A stretch of 39,558 nucleotides of DNA from an uncultured Collinsella sp. (lineage in GTDB: Bacteria > Actinomycetota > Coriobacteriia > Coriobacteriales > Coriobacteriaceae). The notes beneath the pieces are model-generated. The model did not search any database. It was not told the origin of the DNA and saw only the letters and a list, made by a program, of their open reading frames with translations. Numbering within the stretch: position 1 is the first letter of the stretch; every line of letters begins with the position of its first letter. The position numbers were made by a program, and so were the translations under genes. Location: NCBI GenBank assembly GCA_900762015.1, contig CAAFEX010000107.1, forward strand, positions 1 to 39,558. Reading direction: 5' to 3'. Of the stretch, positions 30,809 through 37,350 are shown one piece after another.

Positions 30809-30874
30809 GGGACAGTCTTAAATGACCAGTTGTTTAAGACCGTCCCAAAAAAGTTCGTTGTTTGGGACGGTCTT
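30809..30874. repeat. hairpin repeat D, copy 2, with two exclusive foldings
   Basis: GGGACAGTCTTAAA pairs with TTTAAGACCGTCCC (30833-30846, one mismatch). The same AAGACCGTCCC can instead pair perfectly with GGGACGGTCTT (30864-30874). The two hairpins exclude each other. The GGGACAG core links it to the 28178 element. It lies just upstream of ecfA. Confidence 0.6.
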
Positions 30875-30893
30875 TGGTGGTGAAGCACGGAGA

Positions 30894-30994
30894 CGGCTTT
30901 ACGAGGGGGCCCAGGTTGGCGCGAAAGAGGAGCGAAGCGTACTTGGGTACGCGAGCGACGAATGAACGCCAAGATGGGGTGGCTCGTAAAGCCG
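30894..30994 (+). repeat. structured repeat A, copy 3
   Basis: The outer stem is CGGCTTTACGAG/CTCGTAAAGCCG, then CCCA/TGGG, TTGGCG/CGCCAA and the inner hairpin GCGTAC-TTGG-GTACGC. The core GAAAGAGGAGCGAAG..GCGAGCGACGAATGAACG matches copies 1 and 2. Here it sits between ecfS and ecfA inside what should be one minus-strand operon. Confidence 0.75.
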
Positions 30995-31000
30995 AGCGGG

Positions 31001-31573
31001 TTAGTTGAGCCTAAGGGCCTTCTGGATGGGCAGGTAGAGGGCGCCGACCAGAATGGCGTTAAAGACGGCGGTCATGGCGACGACGGGCAACATGGCGGCG
31101 GCGAGCTCGCCTACCACGCCGAGCATGGCCATCTTGATGACCATGAAGATGACGCCGGAGACAAAGGTGGTCAGGAAGGTTGCAACAATGGCGACGGCAG
31201 GCTTGACCTGACCGTTCTTGCCGGCGGCGTTGACGATGCCGGCCATGAGCATGGCGGCGATGCCCTCGGCGGCAAAATCGACGAACGGCGAAGTGGTGGT
31301 GATCTGGATCACGGCAGCCGAGATGAGGCCGATGACGAGCGCTTGGCCGATGTTAGGGCGAACGACCAGGATGGTGAGGCAGAAGGCCGAGATGATGAAC
31401 TCGGGGCTGATCATGCCGCCCGAGATGCCCGAGATGGCCTTGCCGACGGTGAAGTTGAGGATGAAGCCTGCAGCGAGCAGGATGGCGAGCAGGACGAGAG
31501 CGCGGACGTCGAGTTTGCCGCGGTCGGCGGTCTGGACGGTGCGGGGCTGGGCGGCGGTGGTGTTCTGAGACAT
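31001..31573 (-). CDS. ECF transporter S component, probable tryptophan transporter
   Basis: This 190-residue hydrophobic protein has about six membrane segments (VLLAILLAAGFILNF, MISPEFIISAFCLTILVV, ALVIGLISAAVIQ and others), the size and build of an ECF substrate-capture protein. It is the first structural gene of the ECF operon. The substrate cannot be read from the protein itself. The leader peptide upstream has three adjacent Trp codons followed by an attenuator, which points to tryptophan, in line with the TrpP-type S components known in Gram-positive bacteria. The ATG at 31573 has AAGGA 8 nt upstream; an earlier in-frame start lacks one. Confidence 0.78.
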   Translation of the reverse strand: MSQNTTAAQPRTVQTADRGKLDVRALVLLAILLAAGFILNFTVGKAISGISGGMISPEFIISAFCLTILVVRPNIGQALVIGLISAAVIQITTTSPFVDFAAEGIAAMLMAGIVNAAGKNGQVKPAVAIVATFLTTFVSGVIFMVIKMAMLGVVGELAAAMLPVVAMTAVFNAILVGALYLPIQKALRLN

Positions 31574-31619
31574 GGTGAAAATCCTTTTGGAATGGGGGTG
31601 CAAGAGAAAAGCGGAGGCG

Positions 31620-31747
31620 CGTGATGCGAATGCGATCGGGCTCGAGATAGAAAAAGGCCCCCGGTCGAAACCGGAGGCCTTCCAATCACCTAGAGCGCAA
31701 AAACAGGCGTGAGGGACTCACTGTCGACCGATCGTATTCGCATCACG
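31620..31747 (-). repeat. 20-nt inverted repeat enclosing the attenuator
   Basis: CGTGATGCGAATGCGATCGG (31620-31639) and CCGATCGTATTCGCATCACG (31728-31747) are complementary at 19 of 20 positions. On the transcript, the stretch just after the Trp codons can pair with the stretch just beyond the terminator, enclosing both attenuator hairpins. Confidence 0.7.
31651..31680 (-). terminator. attenuator terminator of the ECF operon
   Basis: On the minus strand AGGCC-T-CCGGT, a TTCG loop and ACCGG-G-GGCCT are followed by TTTTT. This strong terminator lies between the leader peptide and the S-component gene. CGGTCGA in the leader (31730-31724) can pair with TCGACCG (31668-31662) and would break the stem. 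Confidence 0.82.
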
Positions 31748-31749
31748 CC
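31699..31749 (-). promoter_or_regulatory. Trp-codon hairpin of the attenuator
   Basis: GGCGTGA, which overlaps the third Trp codon of the leader peptide, pairs perfectly with TCACGCC (31712-31706). That arm is followed by TGTTTTTG. A small nested hairpin GTGAG-TCC-CTCAC overlaps the leader stop codon. A ribosome stalled on the Trp codons would cover the first arm. Confidence 0.65.
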
Positions 31750-31786
31750 ACCACCAGTTGTTGAGAGACTTCATCGTGTTCTTCAT
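31718..31786 (-). CDS. tryptophan leader peptide
   Basis: This 22-codon reading frame begins ATG AAG AAC ACG and contains TGG TGG TGG as codons 11-13 (MKNTMKSLNNWWWRD.., ending IGRQ and TGA). AAGGAG lies 8 nt upstream of the ATG. Three adjacent codons for a rare amino acid next to a switchable terminator are the hallmark of ribosome-mediated attenuation, as in trp operon leaders. The peptide itself probably has no function. The stop codon lies in the small nested hairpin, so a ribosome that finishes the peptide would cover the antiterminator segment and let the terminator form. Confidence 0.85.
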   Translation of the reverse strand: MKNTMKSLNNWWWRDANTIGRQ

Positions 31787-31844
31787 GTCGGTGGCTCCTT
31801 TCGTGATGCCGTGGCGCGGTCGCACCTAGTTGCTGTTGCGCTGC

Positions 31845-31850
31845 ACTATA
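31845..31850 (-). promoter_or_regulatory. -10 box of the ECF operon leader
   Basis: TATAGT on the minus strand lies about 60 nt before the leader-peptide start. The -35 region is poor. Confidence 0.4.
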
Positions 31851-31872
31851 GCACAGCGAAGTGTGTGCGGGG

Positions 31873-31909
31873 AAATCTTTTTAAAAAGATTTCAGGCGGG
31901 TTTCCCGCC
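31873..31909 (-). terminator. tandem palindromes beyond the dipeptidase gene
   Basis: On the minus strand GGCGGG-AAA-CCCGCC (31909-31895) is followed by a perfect 20-bp A/T-rich palindrome AAATCTTTTTAAAAAGATTT (31892-31873). Together they could be a backup terminator that keeps readthrough out of the attenuator region. Confidence 0.45.
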
Positions 31910-31923
31910 GGTCAAAAGAGCGG

Positions 31924-31965
31924 GCTGAGCGGGCGAGGCTGCCATTGCTGCCTTGCCCGCTCAGC
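31924..31965 (-). terminator. terminator of the C69 dipeptidase gene
   Basis: An 11-bp stem GCTGAGCGGGC/GCCCGCTCAGC extends to 16 bp with AAGGC/GCCTC-type pairs. On the minus strand it is followed by CTCTTTTGAC. It begins 8 nt after the stop codon. Confidence 0.7.
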
Positions 31966-31972
31966 TAGGACG

Positions 31973-33919
31973 TTACTCCTTATTGCGACGGTAGAGGAAG
32001 TAACCGCCCGCGGAGATGACGGCAACGCCAGCGATGGCGAATGCAGCCACCACGCGGCCATCAAAACGATCACCGGTGGTGGGCAGGCCGCCCTTGGTGT
32101 TCGTTTTGTTGGTGGTTACTGTGGTCGTGGTGTCCGACTTGCCAGGCTTCTCGGGCTTGGTGGTGGGCTGCTCGGGCTTAGCGGGCTGCTCGGGGGTGCC
32201 GGGCTGCTCGGGGGTGCCGGGCTGCTCGGGGGTGCCGGGCTGATCCGGGGTGACCGGATCGGTGGCAAGAGCGTCCTTGGCGTAGGTGATGGACACCTTG
32301 AGGCCGTTGGTCTCGGTGTTCAGGTCGCTCGGGGTGAAGGGCTGGTCGAAGTTCTCAGCCTTCAGATAGGCGCGCATCTCCTGGAGCAAGGCCTTGCACT
32401 TGACGTAGGTGTTCTCGGTGGCAGCATTGCCGGCCTTGTTTGCCAGGGCGGTACGGGCCTCGGTGCCCTCGGTGGCCTGCATGACCTCGTCGACTTCCAA
32501 GTTCTGCTCGACGAGCTCGTTCTGGAGGGCGTCGAGGTAGGTGCGAACGCCGGTGCCGAGCTGCTCACGGTGCTCGAAGCACAGGGAGCTGATGTCCATG
32601 AGGACATAGTTGATGGAGTTCTCGGGCTCCTCGTTGTTCACGATGTCCTCCTCTTCGCAGTGATCGAAGGAGACGGTCTGGTCGCTGTAGTACGGGCTAA
32701 CCTCGGTGAGCAGTGCGGAGTAGTAGGGGATGGCGACGGAGTAGGCGGCGCGGGAGAGCATCTCCCACTGGATGGTCGCGATCTCGGGGTCCATGCCCTG
32801 ACGGATCTGGAAGAGATTGACCTCGGTGTTGGTCTCGGTACCAATGGCGTAGGCGCCGTCGGTGTTGGCGTTGAGGCCCGGGACCTTCTCGCCGCGGTTG
32901 CCAAACGCGCGGATCATCTCAAAGGTGTTCCAGTCGGACTTGCCGGGCCGGAAGAACAGCGGCTGCGCCTTGCTAACCAGGGCGCCGGTCGTGGCACGAG
33001 CATCTTCGCGCTCGTCCTTGACGATCTCGTAGTCGGTGCCCTCGGTGAGCGGCACACCGAAGTAGGCGCGACCCTGGACATAACGGGCCCAAGAATGCAT
33101 GGCCTTTTCGCTAATTGCCTCGCCGTAGGTCTGGGCAACGTCAAATTGACCGTCATCGAAGTACTTGGCGAAGCCATTCTCCTTAGGCATGGACTCGATG
33201 GTCGCAGAGTGGAGACAGTTCGCGGTGTCGGTGAGGTCAACCTTGTAGTTGAGGTTGCCGATGTTGGGGTTGAGCGAGGCGATATCGTCAGTGAGCCTCA
33301 TGGCGATCCACTGGTGGCCGGAAAGTGCGGCAAACAGCCAAGTCTCGTTGCTGTCGGCGATGATAATCTGATCGTTGCCGCAGGCGCCCTGCTCGTCGAT
33401 GATCTTGCCGAGGAGCTCGACGCCCTCACGTGCATTGGCGCTTTCACCTAAGATAACGCTGCCGTAGCTGTACTCGCCAATACCGGTTTTGGTCAGGGGG
33501 TCTGCTGCCTCAGCATCAGCATTCATGCCGGTGGTCAGCGTTGCGGAGCAGGACACGCCCTTCTCATTGATGCCTGCCTCAGAGTAGGCATCATAGCGCC
33601 CGTGCCACTGGGAGGGATGGTCGCGTACATAGGTGTAGCGATACGTGGTCTTGGTCGAGGTATACATGAATGCGGACTCGTCCGAGCCGTACGTATGCCC
33701 CGGGCCGTGAGAAGGCTCAATGCCAAAGTGCTTGAGGTAGCGCTTATCGAAGTCCTCGGCGCGGCCATAGTACGTGTCACCGTCGGCCGTCAGCTTGTTG
33801 CCCATGTACATCTGCGTGCAGGCGAGCGCAGATGTCGGCATGGACATGATGGTTGCAGCTCCAAATGCAAGGCCTATGCCAAGCTTCTTGAGCGCGTTGA
33901 CGGGATGAGTTTTACTCAT
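31973..33919 (-). CDS. sortase-anchored C69 family dipeptidase
   Basis: This is a 648-residue surface protein. The signal peptide ends ..TSALA and is followed directly by C34 in CTQMYMGN; peptidase family C69 enzymes use an N-terminal nucleophile cysteine, so export and maturation would coincide. DGDTYYGRAEDFD, EAGINEKGVSCSATLTT, the ADSNETWLFAALSGHQW block and RQGMDPEIATIQWEML fit dipeptidase A relatives. The C-terminus has about four PGTPEQ-type repeats, a Lys/Thr-rich spacer, LPTTG (612-616), a hydrophobic helix and RRNKE, so sortase anchors it to the wall. It probably cleaves dipeptides from diet or host peptides outside the cell. GGGAGGG precedes the ATG. Confidence 0.88.
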   Translation of the reverse strand: MSKTHPVNALKKLGIGLAFGAATIMSMPTSALACTQMYMGNKLTADGDTYYGRAEDFDKRYLKHFGIEPSHGPGHTYGSDESAFMYTSTKTTYRYTYVRDHPSQWHGRYDAYSEAGINEKGVSCSATLTTGMNADAEAADPLTKTGIGEYSYGSVILGESANAREGVELLGKIIDEQGACGNDQIIIADSNETWLFAALSGHQWIAMRLTDDIASLNPNIGNLNYKVDLTDTANCLHSATIESMPKENGFAKYFDDGQFDVAQTYGEAISEKAMHSWARYVQGRAYFGVPLTEGTDYEIVKDEREDARATTGALVSKAQPLFFRPGKSDWNTFEMIRAFGNRGEKVPGLNANTDGAYAIGTETNTEVNLFQIRQGMDPEIATIQWEMLSRAAYSVAIPYYSALLTEVSPYYSDQTVSFDHCEEEDIVNNEEPENSINYVLMDISSLCFEHREQLGTGVRTYLDALQNELVEQNLEVDEVMQATEGTEARTALANKAGNAATENTYVKCKALLQEMRAYLKAENFDQPFTPSDLNTETNGLKVSITYAKDALATDPVTPDQPGTPEQPGTPEQPGTPEQPAKPEQPTTKPEKPGKSDTTTTVTTNKTNTKGGLPTTGDRFDGRVVAAFAIAGVAVISAGGYFLYRRNKE

Positions 33920-33938
33920 ATTCCCTCCCAGCGTGCGA

Positions 33939-33962
33939 AAGCCCTCTGTCTCCAGAGGGCTT
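33939..33962 (-). other. leader hairpin of the C69 gene
   Basis: AAGCCCTCT and AGAGGGCTT pair around a 6-nt loop about 20 nt upstream of the start codon. There is only a short T tract (TTTC) on the minus strand. It could be an attenuator or a 5' stabiliser. Confidence 0.4.
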
Positions 33963-34145
33963 CACCCAATAATTACACCCCCTTAGCGCAACGAATTCGA
34001 AACAATATACATTCATGAAAGTTATTTACTCGATAAGCGTAGCGAAATATGCGATTAACGGTAAATTGAACTCATTTAGTGGGAAATCAATTTGTATAAC
34101 GCCAGCGAAAAATGTAGCTAAATAAAGCGTCAAGAAAAAAGCGGG

Positions 34146-34181
34146 CCCCTCGCCGGCATGTGGTTTCATGCCGGCGAGGGG
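34146..34181 (-). terminator. terminator of the lipid kinase operon
   Basis: A perfect 15-bp stem (CCCCTCGCCGGCATG and its complement) with a 6-nt loop is followed on the minus strand by CCCGCTTTTTTC. The A/T-rich stretch 33963-34140 next to it shows no other feature and presumably holds the C69 promoter. Confidence 0.8.
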
Positions 34182-34213
34182 TCCGGGCTGCACGGGCCGT
34201 CTAAGAGTAATGG

Positions 34214-34306
34214 CTACTTCTTTCGACGGTGAATCACGTTAATGGCATAGCCGACGAGCATGGCCAAAACGATGACGATAAAGCCAAGGATGGGGTTGTC
34301 GTTCAC
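34214..34306 (-). CDS. 30-residue single-helix membrane peptide
   Basis: A GTG start (34306-34304) with AGGAGG 6 nt upstream opens a 30-codon frame, VNDNPILGFIVIVLAML.. then VGYAINVIHRRKK. It encodes one transmembrane helix with a polar N-terminus and a basic C-terminus, which by the positive-inside rule faces the cytoplasm. It begins 10 nt after the lipid-kinase stop codon, and a strong terminator follows, so it belongs to that transcript. A longer in-frame extension exists but overlaps the kinase gene and lacks a ribosome binding site. The function is unknown; it may modulate the kinase or stress responses. Confidence 0.65.
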   Translation of the reverse strand: MNDNPILGFIVIVLAMLVGYAINVIHRRKK

Positions 34307-34316
34307 GGGGGTCCTC

Positions 34317-35234
34317 CTATTTTCCGAGCGGCGAGAATTCGTCGACGATGATATCAAGGCATTGCGGTAGCGCGCGGGCGCCAAAGACGCCGGAGTTGCT
34401 GGAGATGATCTCGCCATCAAACTGCATGCCGAGCGATGGCGTGCAGGTAATCTTGGCTTCTTTGGTCTGGATGATCTTAAACTGCGGGCGGCCGAGTACC
34501 TTGCCGGCGGGGTCGAGCGCGGCGGTGATTACCGTGGGGAGCAACTGCACCGTGCGCACGGGCTCAATAACGACGATGTCGACCATGCCGTCGTTCATAC
34601 GGCAGTTGGGGAACAGGTTGATGTCGTTTTGGATGACAGACGTGTTGCCCGCCATGCAGCAGATGCCGTCGAGCTCCTCAACAATGCCATCATGCTCAAT
34701 GGTAAAGTGCGCCACCGTGGGGTTGGGCGTGGCGAGAGCGGAGAGGAAGTAGGCGATCTCGCCGATGTCGTTTTTGGTGGGGGCGGCCTTCATCATGATC
34801 TCGGCGTCAAAGCCCGAACCGGCGATGATGATAAAGCCATGGCGCTTTTCGTTGCCGTTCTCGTCGAGCCAAAAGAGCTCGCCCATGTCTACTTTGACCG
34901 TGCGGCCGGCGCGACATGCCTTGGCAAGCGCCGCTGCCTCGGGGGCATTGCCGATGTTGTTAAAGAACAGGCAGGCCGTGCCGGAGGGGAAAACGAGCGT
35001 GGGGACGCCGCAGCCGCGCATCTGGTCGAGCACGTTGGAGACGGTGCCGTCGCCGCCCGAGACGACCACGCGGTCGAACTCGCGAACGTCTGCCACGGCG
35101 TCCTCGGGCTCCATGCCATCGCCGATAAAGCGCATCACGACTTCGTCGCCGCCCTGTGCAAGGGCGTGCGTGAATGCGTAGATTTCATCTGAGCTGGGGC
35201 CCGATGCCGGGTTGTGGATGATAAGGCAGCGCAT
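34317..35234 (-). CDS. diacylglycerol kinase family lipid kinase (YegS/DgkB-like)
   Basis: This 305-residue soluble lipid kinase has the family nucleotide motif VVVSGGDGTVSNVL (about 57-70), then PSGTACLFFNNIG, GSGFDAEIM in the lipid-binding half and the C-terminal MQFDGEI strand with the conserved Asp-Gly. Such enzymes phosphorylate diacylglycerol or related lipids at the inner face of the membrane. The length matches DgkB/YegS (about 300). The ATG has GGGAAC about 7 nt upstream, a modest ribosome binding site. It is transcribed with the 30-residue membrane peptide and diverges from RNase D. Confidence 0.85.
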   Translation of the reverse strand: MRCLIIHNPASGPSSDEIYAFTHALAQGGDEVVMRFIGDGMEPEDAVADVREFDRVVVSGGDGTVSNVLDQMRGCGVPTLVFPSGTACLFFNNIGNAPEAAALAKACRAGRTVKVDMGELFWLDENGNEKRHGFIIIAGSGFDAEIMMKAAPTKNDIGEIAYFLSALATPNPTVAHFTIEHDGIVEELDGICCMAGNTSVIQNDINLFPNCRMNDGMVDIVVIEPVRTVQLLPTVITAALDPAGKVLGRPQFKIIQTKEAKITCTPSLGMQFDGEIISSNSGVFGARALPQCLDIIVDEFSPLGK

Positions 35235-35264
35235 ACTTACGTTCCCGTTCTGTGACTAACCGAG

Positions 35265-35270
35265 TATAGT
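35265..35270 (+). promoter_or_regulatory. -10 box for the RNase D gene
   Basis: TATAGT lies in the divergent spacer, about 60 nt before the RNase D start. The -35 position (TTCCCG) is weak. Confidence 0.35.
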
Positions 35271-35332
35271 TGTAAGGCAATGCCGATATCCTACCCGTGT
35301 TTTTCGGGCCTAACCTTATTCGATGGGTTGAT

Positions 35333-36466
35333 ATGTACATTTCCACACATCAGGCTCTACTCGACTTTTGCCAGCGCGCCCGTGAGTTCGACGCGATTGC
35401 CGTCGATACCGAGTTTTTGCGCGAGCGCACGTTCCATCCGCGTCTGTGTTTGGTTCAGATTGCCACCCCTGCCGAGAGTGTAGCGGTCGATCCCCTGGTA
35501 ATCGACGACCTATCGCCGCTGGCCGAGCTTATGGCCGACGAGAGCGTGACCAAGGTCTTCCACGCCTGCTCGCAGGATATGGAGGTCATGCTCCATACCG
35601 TAGGCGTGCTGCCGCGTCCGATTTTTGACACGCAGGTGGCCGCCGCCTTTTTGGGCGAGCGTCAGCAGATTTCCTACGGCGCGCTCGTGCAGACGTTTTG
35701 CGGCGTCTCATTGCCCAAGACCGAGTCACTGACCGACTGGTCGCGTCGCCCGCTGACCGATAAGCAGATTGAGTACGCGATCGATGACGTCAAGTATCTG
35801 ATCGTCGCCTATACCGAGATGATGAGCCGCCTGCGCGAGCTGGGCCGCGTGGACTGGGTGCTCGACGAGCTGCGCCCGCTGGCTGACGAGTCGCACTATC
35901 GCGCCGATCGCCACGAGGCGTTCCGCAAGGTCAAACGCATCAACTCGTGCAGTCGTCACCAGCTGGGTATCGCGCGCGAGCTCGCCGCCTGGCGTGAGGA
36001 CCGCGCCGAGCGCCGCAACATCCCGCGCAAATGGGTCATGTCCGACGACACGCTGCTTGCGCTCGTTAAACGCAATCCCGTGCGCGTTGAGGAGTTCCGC
36101 AGCATTCGCGGTACCGATCAGTTGGGGGAGCGCGACGTGGACGGTGCGCTCATGGCCATCAAGCGCGGCGCAAGCTGCCCGCACGATCGCCTGCCGCTCA
36201 TGGTGCGCGGGCATCGCCAGATCTCTCCGGAGTTGGAGAGCGTGACGGACCTGATGTATGCGCTCATCCGCCTGGTTGCCGAACGCTCGGGAGTGGCGAC
36301 CTCGGTCATTGCCTCGCGCGATGACCTGGCCGACTACATTGAGCATCCCGAGCAGAGCCCCTTGCGCGAAGGCTGGCGCTTTGAGCTTGTGGGCTCGCGC
36401 CTGGACGATCTGCTCTCGGGCAACATGGGGTTGACGGTCAAAGATGGCAAAATTGAATTGCTGTAA
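35333..36466 (+). CDS. rnd: ribonuclease D
   Basis: This 377-residue 3'-5' exoribonuclease acts in tRNA and small RNA maturation. The DEDD exonuclease motifs are visible: VDTEF (D25, E27), HACSQDMEVM for the second acidic site and YAIDDVKYL with the conserved Tyr/Asp. An HRDC domain follows (about 210-290: LAAWREDRAERRNIPRKWVMSDDTLLALVKRNP), and a second HRDC-like region ends the protein, matching E. coli RNase D (375 aa). I chose the ATG at 35333 since it starts at the family N-terminus, although its ribosome binding site is weak (GATGGG). An upstream GTG would add 12 residues. Confidence 0.9.
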   Translation: MYISTHQALLDFCQRAREFDAIAVDTEFLRERTFHPRLCLVQIATPAESVAVDPLVIDDLSPLAELMADESVTKVFHACSQDMEVMLHTVGVLPRPIFDTQVAAAFLGERQQISYGALVQTFCGVSLPKTESLTDWSRRPLTDKQIEYAIDDVKYLIVAYTEMMSRLRELGRVDWVLDELRPLADESHYRADRHEAFRKVKRINSCSRHQLGIARELAAWREDRAERRNIPRKWVMSDDTLLALVKRNPVRVEEFRSIRGTDQLGERDVDGALMAIKRGASCPHDRLPLMVRGHRQISPELESVTDLMYALIRLVAERSGVATSVIASRDDLADYIEHPEQSPLREGWRFELVGSRLDDLLSGNMGLTVKDGKIELL

Positions 36467-36489
36467 GGAAGCCTAGCCGCTTGAGTGGG

Positions 36490-36495
36490 TAGAAT
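36490..36495 (+). promoter_or_regulatory. -10 box for the zinc peptidase gene
   Basis: TAGAAT lies 35 nt before the start codon, after the RNase D stop. A -35 box is not obvious. Confidence 0.3.
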
Positions 36496-36530
36496 GCCTC
36501 CAACGTGTAACTCGATTCGGAGGAATTCGC

Positions 36531-37235
36531 ATGCCTTATTACTATGGATACGGCTTTGGTATCGACCCGCTGTACCTGCTGGTTGTTCTTGTCTGTACGG
36601 TGCTCGGTCTTGCCGCACAGAGCTATATCAACTCGACGTACAAGACGTGGTCCAAGGTGCGCTCGGACGGCGATACGGGCGCTGCGGTTGCTCGTCGCAT
36701 GCTCGACGCCAACGGTTGCAACGCCGTGGGTATCAAGGGGGTTGCCGGCGAGCTCACCGACCATTACAACCCGCAGGACAACAACCTGTATCTGTCGGAC
36801 GCTAATCGCTCAGGTGGGTCGGTCGCAAGCGTTGCCGTTGCCTGCCACGAGGCGGGCCATGCCGCCCAGCGTCAAAGCGGCTACGCCATGATGAAGGTAC
36901 GCACCGCCCTCGTGCCCGTCGTCAACTTTACCCAGAACACTTGGACCATCGTGCTGCTTATGGGCCTGTTCATGAACATCGCGGGGCTCACGACTCTCGC
37001 GTTGATCTTCTTCTCGTTTAGCGTGTTGTTCCAGCTGGTTACGCTGCCGGTCGAGATCGATGCCAGCCGCCGCGCTGTGGCCTACATTGAGCAGTCGGGT
37101 ATGAGCTCCAAGCAGGTCAACGGTGCCAAGAAGGTGCTGACGGCAGCTGCGCTTACCTATGTGGCTGCGGCGCTCACCTCGATTATTCAGCTGCTCTATC
37201 TTATGGCTCGCTACAACAGAAACTCCAACCGATAA
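36531..37235 (+). CDS. membrane zinc metallopeptidase, YugP family
   Basis: This 234-residue integral membrane protein of the YugP/Zn_peptidase_2 family carries the zinc motif HEAGHA (about 106-111) and a third ligand probably in the LPVEIDASRRA segment. An N-terminal helix (LYLLVVLVCTVLGLAA), a central pair (TIVLLMGLFMNIAGLTTLALIFFSFSV) and a C-terminal helix (LTYVAAALTSIIQLLYLMA) place the active site at the membrane. Family length is about 225. The physiological substrate is unknown. GGAGG lies 7 nt before the ATG. Confidence 0.88.
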   Translation: MPYYYGYGFGIDPLYLLVVLVCTVLGLAAQSYINSTYKTWSKVRSDGDTGAAVARRMLDANGCNAVGIKGVAGELTDHYNPQDNNLYLSDANRSGGSVASVAVACHEAGHAAQRQSGYAMMKVRTALVPVVNFTQNTWTIVLLMGLFMNIAGLTTLALIFFSFSVLFQLVTLPVEIDASRRAVAYIEQSGMSSKQVNGAKKVLTAAALTYVAAALTSIIQLLYLMARYNRNSNR

Positions 37236-37251
37236 CAAATGGGACAGGCAG

Positions 37252-37281
37252 GCGCCGCGGGGATTCGTGTCCCCGCGGCGC
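37252..37281 (+). terminator. GC-rich hairpin after the zinc peptidase gene
   Basis: GCGCCGCGGGG and CCCCGCGGCGC form a perfect 11-bp stem with an 8-nt loop, 16 nt after the stop. There is no T tract, so termination is uncertain. Confidence 0.45.
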
Positions 37282-37350
37282 TGTACTATGTGTTGGACTT
37301 GAATTTGCGCAGGGCCGGAGCCCATGTGCACGATGACGAAAGGAGGCTGC

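Noticed and set aside
31709..33451. A 580-residue plus-strand open frame opposite the C69 dipeptidase
   Set aside because: It is a shadow of a strongly supported gene. It crosses that gene's terminator and the Trp leader region.
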